Below are positions 38,587 to 50,024 of a DNA stretch of 64,000 bases, piece after piece. Position numbers and translations under genes: made by a program. Location: contig NC_081334.1 of assembly GCF_022539665.2 (NCBI RefSeq), positions 3,968,001 through 4,032,000 of the forward strand. Direction: 5' to 3'. The notes beneath the pieces were generated by a model. That model was not told the DNA's origin. It saw nothing but the letters and a program-made list of their open reading frames with translations, and made no database searches. Each line of letters opens with the position of its first letter. Within the stretch, counting starts at the first letter, position 1. Origin of the DNA: Daphnia carinata (lineage: Eukaryota > Arthropoda > Branchiopoda > Diplostraca > Daphniidae).

Positions 38587-41500
38587 ATGGACGAGAATAA
38601 CATGAAGAATGAGGACAACGTGTCCAGAGAGCAATCTTGCTTTGCTCTGGATGAGGGTTCTGCTACGGAAAGCGAACAAACTTGCACAAGTGGCTCTAGC
38701 TCATCTGCCTCCAGCCCAATGCCAGTGGAAGATTTAGGACCTGTATTTGATGTCAAGGGCATTCGTGCCACTGCAGACTCGTTGGTTTTGACGTTTCGCA
38801 TCTCGAGAATTGATGACCCGGAAATCAGAGATTCCTGGTGGGAGGTAACGAGAAGTTACGAAGAATTTGAAGCCTTCAATCGGTTGCTGGTGGATTGCCA
38901 AAAGTTTGGTGGCATGATATATCCCCCTTTACCCCCACCATTGACATCCAAGTATGAAGACAATTTTGCCGAAGCTCCCATCATTCATCGAAAACAAATT
39001 GAAAGGTGCTTTCTATTTCTTTGTGTCATTAAAACCACAGAGTCAAAACTAACAAAACATCTTCTTCCAGGTACTTGCAAATGGTTGCTTTGCATCCCAC
39101 GTTAGGCAGGTCTCAAGCCTTAGCCGATTTTCTGTCCCCAACCTATGTGATAACAGAAAAATCGGGTCGTAAAGGGCTTTTCGCTAAGCTTGCCGAGAGT
39201 TTTACCGGATCTTCCCAGCCGGCTAAAGTGCCTCTTCGAGATATTGAAGAGTTTTTTCAAAACGAGCGTGATTGGTCGGCCAACTACTCGATTCATCTTA
39301 AAACCACGTTGAATGCCGTACTGACCGTCATTCATTCGGAAAAAAGTAATAAAAATTCATGTTGATGAGAAACTGGATCATGTCTGCATTTCCATTTTGC
39401 GGTTTCTTTTCTTTTTTCAAATTAGAAATCATCGGCCAACTGAAACACCTGTGCACAGCTCTATCGATGAATGCCCCGAGTTCGTACCAGCAGGAAACGA
39501 GCCGCATCCATCATCAACTGCATTCCAAAATGGCAGATTCGTTTCTCAGCATACAGGTATTATTGTTTATTACGAATAGAAAAGCAAAATTCGGTCATTT
39601 GACGTTTCTCTTTTCTCTTGTTTTCCTTCTGTCCCCACGCTGACGCCCCAGGATTTGACAGAAGACGGGCTGCAGCGTGGCTTGTGCGATTTCTATTGCA
39701 TTTGGGACCTGTACCACCAGTATTTGGCCAACGAGCAGCTGATGCTCAACCGACGGACCGCGTTGCTCGTCAACTACGAAAACGCCAACCGCAACTGGGA
39801 TAAGGCCAAAGCCCATAAAAGAGACGAGGTACTGTCATTTCTCTTGTTTCTTTTCACCTTGTCTCGTCATTTCTCATCCTTGTGACAACTGCGTATGACC
39901 GTCTCGGCGAGCCGCACGCTCGTGACTCTCAATAAGATCTCGCGTCTTCTCCTACGTCATTTCCGTGCCATTTGGTACAGCGTAATTTTTCCTCGTATCT
40001 CCGTTAGCTCGACGTTAACGTGCATGAATGTTTTTCGCTACAACGACACGAGCCCGCACGATTTGAAAAGGATTTCCCGTTTTATGTTATGGAACATCAC
40101 TTTCCTCCATTTTTCCCTATGACACAACGGGGAGGGAAAGATTTTTTTTCTTATGAAAAAATGCCGTTTTGAATTCTTTCTTTTTGTTTTTCGACTCAAA
40201 ATCGTTTACTCCCTGACGGAAAAAAAAACGAGCGTCATCAACCATGTGTTCATTCGTAAAAGTCATTTGTAAAAAATCCCTTTTTGCAGAGAGAGAGTGT
40301 AAAAGCAAAAAGAAAAATTCTTTCGGTCTTATTCCTCACGAATTTTTCCCCGGCGGGAGTTTTAAAAAAAAAACAGAATAACGGATCATCACCACCACCA
40401 CTTGTGTGCATCATTGGCGTGGAACCGTCAGCTGCAGCTCCTGCGGCTTTGGCACCGGCTTTTAGGTTATCAACCCTCTTTCCCCTTCTCTTAGTTACGT
40501 CCGTTGCAATAACAACAACAGCATGCCATAGGTGGTTGTTATCTGCTTCTCTCATTTTTTTTTTTCTTTCTTGTCTTCATCTTTATGGAAATAGATGTAG
40601 CCGAGCTGTTGCTCTGACTTGTCGAAAATGCCCGAGAATAGCAGGATGTTTACCGTTACGCTTCTCCAGCTTCCAATTCGAACACAACGACAGCCTCGAA
40701 TGTTATCGCGTTAGTCATTTCCCATTTTTTTTTTTTTTTTTAATGAAAACGAGGTCTTGGTTGGTTGAATTTTTTTTTATTAAATCCAAATTTCGCGCTC
40801 AGGGTTGTGAAAAAAAAAAATTCAAGTGCATTGGCATCGTGTGAATTTCAAACACCTTGTTGGATGTTACGTGTGTAGCCGACGGAAGTCCCGGAAGTAC
40901 CATGAAAGTGTACGTCGTAAGAAAAAGGGGACGTTGTCTTTCGTGAGACTTTCATTTTCTTTACTACCCCCCCCCCCCCCCCCCTGTACCAGCTATTCAA
41001 CAAATTTGTAGAGAGCCATTTTTTTGTTGTTTCTTAATGAAATCTGGAAATAATTTGTCGGGTAGAGAAAGGGTGGGGGGGACTGACCAGATGTTGTAAT
41101 GATTCCGTATTAGAGAAGGAAGCGAAACGTTTAGTGGGTGTCTGCAAATGGTCGTTGCACTGATGCAGCGGGAATCATCGTCGGGAAAAAGCGACGGTGA
41201 ATTTCATTCGACATTTCCCACCGACGTTCTTTTTAACGTTTGTGTTTATTTTTGCTCCGTTGATTGGAGCCCCTCCATCAGACGACCAGCGCCTATGAGA
41301 AGCGCAAACGATTTGCGATGAATTGACGTGAGAAATCAAACGGTTTCTCCCAATAACGCCCGTCATTAAAAATGTTGATTGTCGCAGTAAACTGTCATTG
41401 GCAGCAGATGGTCCACCAATTTCTTATTGAAGATGATTCAATTCATTTTTAAAGAAAAACATTTCCCTTTTTAAATAGAAATCAAGACAAAAAAAAAAAA

Positions 41501-44500
41501 GGAGAGAGCAAACTGATGGCAATCGAGTCCGTCATGATCGTTTCTATTTTTATTGTTTAAAACAGAAAATCTTGGAAATTAGAACAAATCGAGAACGAAG
41601 ATTGTTTATTTTTTTTTCGAAAGGTAGAAAGGTGTTTTCTTTTATCACAATAGATTGTAAGAGGGTGGAAGGGGGGGTCGTTGGTCTTTTTTTTTTTTTT
41701 TTTTTTTTATTCCATCTCGTCACGGCCGGCAGAGTGTTTCTCATCGGGAAGGTTGTACTACTTCCTCCTCCATGCCTCGAGGAAGAGGAGGAGCAATGAG
41801 GTCTTTTGCCCGACCGCACTGATTCCAAACGCATTTCTATCTCGCGGCGCTCTCTCTTTCTCTCGTACGCGTCCATCCCTCGCCTCTCTCATAGTCCCGT
41901 TGGTCTTTCGGGTCTGGCCGTACAGACCGTCCGTTTCTTTTTTTCCGATGAAGTTGCACCGGCTGTGCAAAGGAAAACACCTTAAGGGCGGAAGAGAAAA
42001 AAAGAAGAAGAATCACAGTGTGCGTTAGCGACGTGGAACAATCTTGCCCACACGCTGGACGCTACTTTTCAAAGACATTGGCCGGCAACTGATCGGTCAG
42101 ACTCAGAAGGTCCTCGAGCGTCCGCCAGTGAAGTTCTTCTCCCCCGTTTGAAATTCTTTTCTTCAATTTTTGTTTTGTTTGTGATTCATTGGTCTTTAAA
42201 GAGAACAACACAAACAAAAGTGGACGAACATTAGTTTCGAATTTCGCGCTGTGGATAATGTCTTGAAAATCTTCAATGTTAGTCAAACGTTTAGCCTACA
42301 CCCAAGTGAACATGTTGAGTGCGCTCGTAGTACTTTTAATGGCCGCCGGAACGGCCGTGGCCGTTGAGAACGCGGACAAAGTGGTGACCGATCGTGCCGA
42401 AAAGGCCATTTTTACGATCCGCGTCGATCAGAAAGGCTCTTCCTACATCATCCATCCGGATTTGAGCCGACTGGAAGCCGAGGCTTTGCTCTCCGCTTCG
42501 CGCACCAACAACACGTCCTTCTTTTACAACGTGACCGGATTGGCCGCCGATGGCGTCGAAGAGGCCCGTTCGGCCCCCAACTATCAGACGACGGCCAGCG
42601 CTAAATTGTTGGAAACGCTTTTGAATAACATTAAAACTTCGACGCCATCTTTGGTGCCGGTACCGGATCAAGCGACGGCCCGTCACGACACGGAGTGGGT
42701 GGTGCACAGTGGCGACGCTATTAGCGTCGAAGACGTGACGCACAAAGTGTTCCACGCGGCCACCAATCGCGTTTCGGGCCAGCAACATCATCACCATCAT
42801 CCGCTTTTGGCCGCCATGCCGTTGGCTCACAAACCGGAACAGTTGATTCCGTCGTCGTTGGTCAAAGCTCGGCCACCTGTCGTTCGATTGCCGACGGCCG
42901 TTCATAGCGCCGCCGCGCCCAACAACAGGATCATCGATAAGAGAATAGGGGCACCGCTTCCGGCTAGAGGGCAAACTTCGGCTCCGCGTCCGGCCCGTCC
43001 CGTGCCGACCAACGCGCCAACAACAACGACAACGAGGAGAACAACAACTCCGTCGACTACGACGACGATGAAGCGTCCGGATGATTCCAATTTGAGGTCG
43101 ATTAATAATCCGCCGGAAGAAGAACAAGATTTCTACGACGAAGAGTACGAAGAGTACGACGAGGAAGTAACGCAGACGACGCAGAAGACGACCAGCACGA
43201 AACAGTCCACCGTTCCGTCCACTTCCGTCTCGACTAAGAAAGCCATCATCGTCAGCCTTCCGGTCCGTCCTTCCGCCTCAACGACGGAGAAGGGCTCGCC
43301 AATCGGAATGGCTTACATGCCGCTAAGTTCGGTGGTAACTAACAAGAACGGCATACTCACGCTGGCTAAATTGAACACGACCATCCCGCCACTGACGACG
43401 TGGAGGCTTCCGGAGTACACGGTCAAGACGGGCGGCAATTCCCTGGGCGGAAATAGCGTCAACAGCAGCAGTTTAGTGACCAAAACGGAACCGATGTCGG
43501 CTTCTTTGTCCACCACCAAACCAACGACGACGACTAGACCTACCCCGACGTCGACTAAGCCAACCACGACGTCCGTTAAACCGACGACGACAACGAAAGC
43601 GGAAGCGTTTGATCTGGCGGATTTTTTCGCCCGCGTGGCTGGAGATGCCAGCGAACTGTTGATGGAACCTTCCATTCCGGCGGCCAACACGAAACCTGTT
43701 GGCGAGGGCTCCATTTTGAGTAGCCTGTTCTCGTCGGCCGAACGCAGACGCAAAGAGGAGGGCGAAGGACGGCCCAATTCGGCCCGTCCGTCGGGCAATT
43801 TGAATCCGCCGCCACCGCAGCGCAGCGGCAGCGTTCACAACTTGAACAGGCCCGGCTTGTTTTCGGCTTTTAACGCGCCGCCGCCGGATCAGGCGGAGTC
43901 GACGCGAGGCGATGAACGATCGCGAGCAAAGAACGCGCATCATCACCGCCAACAGCATCCGATAGCTACCGGTGGATTCCGGCCCATGGAACACGGCCAG
44001 TTTCGCGGAAAGGACGACGTCGGCCACCACACGGTACCCAACACGGACGCGCTCATTCCTCTGTACTCGACTCCGGATGATCCGGCCGTCTCTGGAATCG
44101 CCCACGTGACGGAACAGCCCGGCGAGGTGGACGTCATTACGGCCCCTTCGCAATGGAATCTCATTGTCAAATCGAGCCTGACGTCGACGTCGGATAAGAT
44201 CAAATCGGTGCCCAACATTCCCGTTCCGGCCGGATCGCTATCGCATCGCCACGGCTACATCATCGATCAGATGGAGTCGTCGGAAGGCTCGGAATCCTTG
44301 GCCGCTCGGCCGGAATCGATGATTGCAAGTGACGGCCTTATGCAGCATCAGGATTCGCCTTCCAGGCTGGGCGTGGCTATCGATTACGACGAGCATTCTC
44401 ACTTTGCTTCAGACGCCGGATTGAAACCGCATCTGAAGGCCACTGCAGCTCCTTCGTCCGAGTACGTCTCTTACGAAGACTACGAAGATTACGCGGAAGA

Positions 44501-47500
44501 GCCGGTCGCGGAACCCGTGCCCAATCGAACGTGCGCCGCTTCTTCTTCTTCTTCTTCTTCTTTCGATCGGCGGAAACTTGCCGTTCCGGAATCGAATCCG
44601 CTTCCTTCGCCATCACCATCCCCATCGCCTAAACTGCCTCCGTTCCCGTACGGCCTCTTTAATCTGGGCGATTTAGAAGAGGAAGCATCTCCGGCGGCGG
44701 CCGGAGCGTCCAGCTCGGAGGAAATGGAAGGTTTCGGCGCCGCCTTTCCGGAATTGATCAGCAATTCGGTCCGGCGATTGGGGGTGCCGACGTCGCGCCC
44801 CGCCGATCCAACCGAAGCCGACGAACCGCACCGACATCATTTAGATGTGGAAGAAAAGCGGCCGGAAGTGTTCCAGTCGGAGCAGGCCATCGACGCGTAT
44901 GACAAGAAATTCCGCACCGTCGAAGTGGACGCCGATCTGCCCGTCAACACGACCACCATCCCGCACGACTCGGGCGCCGTCCACGGCGCGGCCGGCAGCG
45001 GCGAACTGAGCGGAGCCGCCCTGACCTACATCCTGATCGGCACTTTTGGCGGATTGAGTTTGCTCTTCCTCTGCGCCGTGGGAATCACCATCCGCTGCCG
45101 GAAGAGGCGTTTCATGTTCAGCACGTTCGCGACGTCGATGATGAGGCGTCGCGACGCCGACGACGAAGAGAGCCAATCGGGTAGCCCCAACGCGTTGACG
45201 GGTCGCCGCTTGGCCAATCAGCAGCTGGCCAGCGGCACGGCCGGCAAGGGCGAGGTGGCCGGCGAGGCGGCCACCCACAAACTCGGATCCTGGTTCACCG
45301 GACGCAATTCCGTCAGCAGTTTGCACGGCGGGTCGCAGGTCAGCCGCGGGACTCGCAAGTTACGCGCCGAAGTGGCCCTGCCCCGAACCACGCCCAACAC
45401 GCCGAGCGGCAAAGCTTCCGCCGGAGGCAAAACGGTCACCACCCGGGCCTATTTCACCGACGGACGAACCGGTTCGACCCGCGATCTGATTACCACCAAC
45501 TCGTCCACGGCCGGCGGGTCGTCGGACTCGTCCGGGGCGGAATCCCCCGAAATCCCCGGGGCCGAATCGCCCCGCGCCCCGCACCGCAATTCGTGGCTGC
45601 ACACGTCCTACTCGATGAAGGACCGCGGCAACAGCCTGTCGGAATTGCGTGACTCTTCCTACTATTGCCTGACGCACGATCACGCGGACGCGGCCTCGTC
45701 GGACGGCGAAAGGCCGCGCTCGACTAGCGCCACGGTGCGCTCGCCGCTGCACCACTTTCGGTCGACGGAAGGCTTGGATTCGATCGAATCCATCCCGCCG
45801 GATCTGCCTCCGAAACAGCGACAGCAGCGCTTTTCCATGGGCGATTCCATGTCGGGCGTCGATCCCATGGGCTCCCACTTGACCATCCAGACGGAAGCGT
45901 CCGTCGCTAGCAATTGGGGCTCCGTCGAGGATAGGCTCATTTGAATACGCATTTCACTTCCGTTTGTTATTTAGTTCTGCCCCCCCCCCCCATTTTATTT
46001 TTATTTTTAATTCCTCCGGAATTCCGTCGATATACGTTGCGTATTTTGTTTTGATTGTTTTTTGTTTCTACTCAATTTTTTAAAGCCCGTTTCGGGGTTC
46101 CATGACAGGTTGTCACCCATGGCAACCAACACAAGGGCTTTTTACGTTTTGTTTTGTTTGTTTTTTTTTAGTTTTCCTATGTTTTTTGTTTGACAATTGT
46201 CGAGGAGAACAGGTGTGTGGCTTCCGGTGGCGGACTTTTGTTTTCACCTTTCATTTCCACGAGTAACACTTTCAAGTTTTTGACATTCCGGTTTTGTTAC
46301 ACTTGCAGTGGATTTCAAATAGGAAATGATCGATGCTGTCGTGTATTGTTTTCAAAGCCGATCAATATGTTTGGATCGCACTTTTTTTTTTCGAAAGGCG
46401 TGTTGTCAGATCACGCCCATTCCTATGAGACTCCGCTTTGCGTGTCACGCTCTCCGTTGCGCTGAACTTTTTTTTTTTTTTTTTGCAATCGGTTGAGTTG
46501 GGTTTATCCACGAAAAACAAGAACAACAACATGAAAATACATTTCGTTTTACCAAAGTGACGTTTGCCAATGTGATTGATGTTTGCAATTCTGTTTTCGA
46601 TTCAATAGGCGGAAGTGGCTAAAAAAGCGGCCGAAACGGCGTTTGAGGAATGTTCCGACGTGGCCCGTCACGAAGTAAGTCCAGACAATTTCATTAATTT
46701 TTTTGATTTGCATTTTATTTTATTTTATTTTTTTAACCGGTTATAATGCGCTCGATAAAAGTCATTGGCCTTGTCCATCTGGACACTACGAATACGATGG
46801 GCCCACCTTTGTCCAACGTAGGCCCGCCCCGTTCCATGCGAATCCCAAATAACGACGTTAGATTAACTTTTGGCGCAATCGATTTGGCACAAAAAAGGGG
46901 AGAGAAGAATTGATGTTTAACCTTGTGGAACTTGAATCGATTGTGATGGCACGAGACGAGCAGAGTTCCTATTCTTCCGTACTTGTCCTTTGTTGATTCC
47001 AGCCGACATTGTGCGTCACGTTGTACCAATTCGTTCACGCATTTTTTTCTTTTTTTTTTTGGGGGGGGGGGGGAGGTGTTGATAGTAAAGACGTATTAGA
47101 GCAGACCTTGTAGTTTTCTAACGTTTTAGACGTGGCCGTTGCTTTCAATCGAGTCAATTGCTCTTGTCGTAAACATCTGTCGTGTTGGCATCTGTTCCAC
47201 GTAGCCGAAGGCCAACATCCTCTGCCAACCAAATTCTTTTTTACGAATTGTTTTTCTTATCCATCTGTTCATTTTATTATTATTTTTTAAAAATGGGGGA
47301 ACTGGCCCACCACATTTGCAAGTTCGTGGAAATTAGTGGGCGTGTCCTCATTGCGTCATTTGCGCTCAAACAATTGCTTTGCGTGGGTGTGTGTTGTTTC
47401 ATGAAAGAGGTGGATGATATGAAATGATGGTCTCAATTTCAACGTTGTTGAACGTCCATGTAGATCAAGGCTTTTCAAAAGCAGCGGGTCCAAGAAATGC

Positions 47501-47637
47501 GCCTGAACCTGACACAGTTGGCGAGAAGCGAATTGGCTCGAGCGCGCTCCATACGCGCCTCCCTACAGCGAGCGCTGGATCAAGCTCGCCTCTTTCCAGT
47601 TCCAGATGACCCGCATCTTTCCTCTTTCTATTCGTAA
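38587..47637 (+). CDS. SNX6: Sorting nexin of the SNX5/SNX6/SNX32 (SNX-BAR) type
   Basis: Six exons, 38587-39005, 39071-39345, 39426-39556, 39652-39828, 46609-46674 and 47464-47637 (TAA), join in phase to give 413 residues, close to the usual length of about 405. After an acidic/Ser-rich lead, the PX domain spans about 53-165. It contains the loop YPPLPPP where SNX5/6 have a Pro-rich insert, and YLQMVALHP near its end. The BAR region follows (about 205-410); it includes EEFFQNERDW, the VNYENANRNWDKA motif and a helix ending LARARSIRASLQRAL. These features match SNX5/6, which pair with SNX1/2 in ESCPE-1/retromer tubules for endosome-to-Golgi sorting. The 6.78-kb intron 39829-46608 contains a complete gene on the same strand. 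Confidence 0.9.
39829..42275 (+). other. SNX intron, left part
   Basis: Non-coding sequence with poly-C (about 40968-40984) and poly-T runs lies between the SNX donor at 39828 and the nested gene. Its right end must include the nested gene's promoter and 5' UTR. I found no clear TATA box. Confidence 0.5.
42276..45944 (+). CDS. Nested intronless single-pass type I membrane protein (mucin-like ectodomain)
   Basis: This uninterrupted 1,222-codon ORF is far longer than chance and has GC-rich coding bias. The second ATG (42312) gives a cleaner signal peptide (MLSALVVLLMAAGTAVA) than the first. The ectodomain opens with an N-terminal segment carrying NxT/NxS sites, then has Thr/Pro/Ser-rich mucin-like stretches (TTTTRRTTTPSTTTT), a His run, an acidic DEEYEEYDEE patch and many basic/Pro segments. 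One transmembrane helix spans about residues 915-939 (ALTYILIGTFGGLSLLFLC), followed by an RCRKRR stop-transfer signal and a 283-residue Ser-rich tail. No known domain is recognised; function is unknown, but the architecture suggests a cell-surface receptor or adhesion molecule. It lies wholly in a sorting-nexin intron, on the same strand. Confidence 0.88.
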   Translation: MLVKRLAYTQVNMLSALVVLLMAAGTAVAVENADKVVTDRAEKAIFTIRVDQKGSSYIIHPDLSRLEAEALLSASRTNNTSFFYNVTGLAADGVEEARSAPNYQTTASAKLLETLLNNIKTSTPSLVPVPDQATARHDTEWVVHSGDAISVEDVTHKVFHAATNRVSGQQHHHHHPLLAAMPLAHKPEQLIPSSLVKARPPVVRLPTAVHSAAAPNNRIIDKRIGAPLPARGQTSAPRPARPVPTNAPTTTTTRRTTTPSTTTTMKRPDDSNLRSINNPPEEEQDFYDEEYEEYDEEVTQTTQKTTSTKQSTVPSTSVSTKKAIIVSLPVRPSASTTEKGSPIGMAYMPLSSVVTNKNGILTLAKLNTTIPPLTTWRLPEYTVKTGGNSLGGNSVNSSSLVTKTEPMSASLSTTKPTTTTRPTPTSTKPTTTSVKPTTTTKAEAFDLADFFARVAGDASELLMEPSIPAANTKPVGEGSILSSLFSSAERRRKEEGEGRPNSARPSGNLNPPPPQRSGSVHNLNRPGLFSAFNAPPPDQAESTRGDERSRAKNAHHHRQQHPIATGGFRPMEHGQFRGKDDVGHHTVPNTDALIPLYSTPDDPAVSGIAHVTEQPGEVDVITAPSQWNLIVKSSLTSTSDKIKSVPNIPVPAGSLSHRHGYIIDQMESSEGSESLAARPESMIASDGLMQHQDSPSRLGVAIDYDEHSHFASDAGLKPHLKATAAPSSEYVSYEDYEDYAEEPVAEPVPNRTCAASSSSSSSFDRRKLAVPESNPLPSPSPSPSPKLPPFPYGLFNLGDLEEEASPAAAGASSSEEMEGFGAAFPELISNSVRRLGVPTSRPADPTEADEPHRHHLDVEEKRPEVFQSEQAIDAYDKKFRTVEVDADLPVNTTTIPHDSGAVHGAAGSGELSGAALTYILIGTFGGLSLLFLCAVGITIRCRKRRFMFSTFATSMMRRRDADDEESQSGSPNALTGRRLANQQLASGTAGKGEVAGEAATHKLGSWFTGRNSVSSLHGGSQVSRGTRKLRAEVALPRTTPNTPSGKASAGGKTVTTRAYFTDGRTGSTRDLITTNSSTAGGSSDSSGAESPEIPGAESPRAPHRNSWLHTSYSMKDRGNSLSELRDSSYYCLTHDHADAASSDGERPRSTSATVRSPLHHFRSTEGLDSIESIPPDLPPKQRQQRFSMGDSMSGVDPMGSHLTIQTEASVASNWGSVEDRLI
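45945..46608 (+). other. 3' UTR of nested gene / SNX intron right part
   Basis: This non-coding stretch follows the nested gene's TGA. It includes a C run at about 45979 and poly-T tracts. There is no good AATAAA in the first 300 bp, so the poly(A) site is unclear. It ends at the SNX acceptor TTCAATAG (46608). Confidence 0.4.
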
Positions 47638-48811
47638 AAACTCGTCATCCAGACGCGGAGGAAAACAAAACATTCCAGCGAGCCAACCATGCATTCCACG
47701 ACACCTAATTATCTGTGGAATTTTATTTGGAGTTTTCTTTTTTTTTTTAATATTATTTTCTAATCAATTTCTAATCGTCATTTTTTTTTTTTTAATTTGT
47801 CCCTTACGTTTTTCTTTTATAGTCGCTCTGATCCAAAAATGATTTTGTTCGTTATATAGTCATGTTCCAGCGCCAAACAATCTGTCCGCTACCGTCATTT
47901 CTAAATCGCTGTCCCTCTCCTCCGGACAAATATTTCTAGTAAGTTATGCCCGTATCTAACTTAATAATAATAATAAAGCATTTTAAAATTCCCGCCTTTA
48001 AATTTCAAATCCCCAGTTTTTAGGTGTGCACAAAAATTTGAAACGTTTGCGCTTTCATTCTCTTTCTCTTATCGGCGTTTAACGTTTAAAAACGCACGTA
48101 ACAGATGGCGGATTTATTTTGGAAATAGGCGCGTGATGGCCGTGAAAAAAAAAAAAAAAAACGTCCAAATGTAAACGTTTAATGACGACCGACGTCGGTC
48201 CGACAGCGCGCCACACACACAGAGCGTCGGGTCACAGCGCCATTAACGGATGGCTGTAATTCCTGTTGATTCTATATTTAACACGGATGACGCACTCGCA
48301 TAGAGTGGGTGGATTGTGGATTTCAAAAAGAAAAGCCCAAGCGAACGATGGCAAAAAAAAAAAAAGAAAGAATTGTATACGTAAAAGGGGAGGGGGGGTT
48401 GCAATCCGGAATTGGTTGGTTTCTCTTGTGTACACGTTGGGTGTAGTTTTGTTTTGGGCACGGCCCGCGAATCGTTGCGCTGCGCAGGCGTTTGATATTT
48501 CATACCCGACAGAGTACGTACAGCACGCCCCAACTCTTTTTTCGTTTTTTTTTATTTATTTTTTGGCGTTCAATTCAAAGTAGCTGCTGCCGTTCTTTGC
48601 GTGAAAACAGACAGGACGGATCACTTTGGTCGTCAGTCTGGTAGCCAAGGCTGTCCCGTGCAGGACGATCCTTCCGCTGTTGCCATTCTCATTTATTCCC
48701 TGTTTTATTTTGTTTGTTTTTGGAACGGTACATTTTGCAAGCGGAAGTGAATTGAAGAAAGGTGTTCAATTGAATCAAGGGCAATTTAGGCTAATAATTA
48801 TTGTAAAAAAA
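47638..48811 (+). other. SNX 3' UTR and DUSP upstream region
   Basis: AATAAA occurs within a (TAA)n stretch at about 47962-47976 and is the likely SNX poly(A) signal. Right of it, 48187-48200 is a perfect 14-bp palindrome centred on GACGTC, a CRE-like core. No coding exon is visible. Confidence 0.5.
48187..48200. promoter_or_regulatory. Palindromic CRE-like site
   Basis: GACCGACGTCGGTC reads the same on both strands and contains the ATF/CREB core GACGTC. It is about 600 bp upstream of the phosphatase start codon. Binding is inferred only. Confidence 0.35.
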
Positions 48812-50024
48812 ATGCCGTCGACGAGTTGGCGTTCGCATTTCCTTCCGTCGTGCAGTGTGGCCGAACTTCAGGACATTGCCGACGGCTTGTCGGGATTTGT
48901 GCTACCGACTGAACCGGCAAACGAAGTCTATCCGGGAGTTCTCCTCGGCGATGCGTGAGTTTCATTTTTCTTTTTCTTTTTTTTTTTTCCCGTCTTTACC
49001 GTTTCAAGCTGGGCCATTTTGGATTTCCGTTTGAAATGATTAAACATTTTTAACAATGGGCTGAAATTGTTTGTTTTTTTTTCTTGTCTAGACCGACGGC
49101 GCTATCAACGTACAAACTGAATCAACTCGGCGTGACTCACGTCGTCAACGTGGCCCAAGCACCGACCATCTCCATGTACCCACCGTCTGATACTTTCAAA
49201 CATTCCAAATGGCAAGACTGGGGAGCTGTCGGTGGATTCGTCCGCACATCCGAGGTGTTTTTTTTTTTCTTATTATTATTAAATAATAATTATTTAGTTT
49301 GAATCATTTGAAATTGAAAAATGTTTTTTTATTATTTGTTTATAAGGCTTACTACAAGCACGTCGGCATGGAATTCCTGGGAATTCCGGCCTACGACACC
49401 ATCACTTTTAATTTATCCAGATATTTCTACGAAGCCGCCTGCTTCATCGACGAAGCTCTCGCATCCGGAGGTATGTCCTTTGATTTTATTTTTATTTTTA
49501 AATCAGAATTCCGGAATAATTCGTTTGAAACTTTGGGTCGTCATTAGGTACCGTTTTGGTTCACTGTCACGCGGGAATCTCCCGCAGCGCTACCATCGTT
49601 GCCGCTTTCCTCATGATCAAGCGTGGCATGACGGCCCAGGAAGCCATCAGAGTCATCAGGTTAGACAACTTCTGTTTATTTTCATCATTTTTCTTTGGAT
49701 TTATTTAATGGGGATGCGGATTCCGACCCAATCGTTTCATGTTCTCCGGGAGTAAAGGGGAGGGGGGTCTTCCGTTTCGCTGAGGGCCTTGATCTTAAAA
49801 TAGAAATGGAGCATCGTTAACATCTTCTTTTCTTTTCTCTTTCTCTTAAAAAACAAACAAACAACAAATGTGTGTGAAAACACAGGTCCCGGCGCTCGAT
49901 CCGTCCCAACAGCGGATTCTTGCAGCAGTTGTGCGACCTCAACGAGAACTTGCTGGGCGAGAGAAGGCGGGCCAGGGCTGATTTGGCCGCTAGAAATGGT
50001 GGCACCTCGGTCGCTGTCCTTTGA
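48812..50024 (+). CDS. Atypical dual-specificity protein phosphatase (DUSP3/DUSP26-like)
   Basis: Five exons, 48812-48954, 49092-49254, 49347-49470, 49548-49659 and 49886-50024 (TGA), join in phase to give 226 residues. The P-loop is VHCHAGISRSATIV, an exact HCxxGxxRS with catalytic C150 and R156. The general-acid Asp is in GIPAYDTITFNLS (about D119). NSGFLQQLCDLN near the C-terminus is typical of DUSP3-like enzymes. Such phosphatases remove phosphate from Tyr and Thr/Ser of MAP kinases and other targets. There is no CH2/rhodanese MAPK-docking domain, so this is an atypical DUSP. The ATG at 48812 is the first Met in this frame. The N-terminal approximately 35 residues are lineage-specific. 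Confidence 0.92.

Noticed and set aside
42336-45952. Long minus-strand ORFs (up to 263 codons) opposite the nested membrane-protein gene
   Set aside because: They are Arg-rich shadows produced by the GC-biased codon use of the real plus-strand gene, with no domains.
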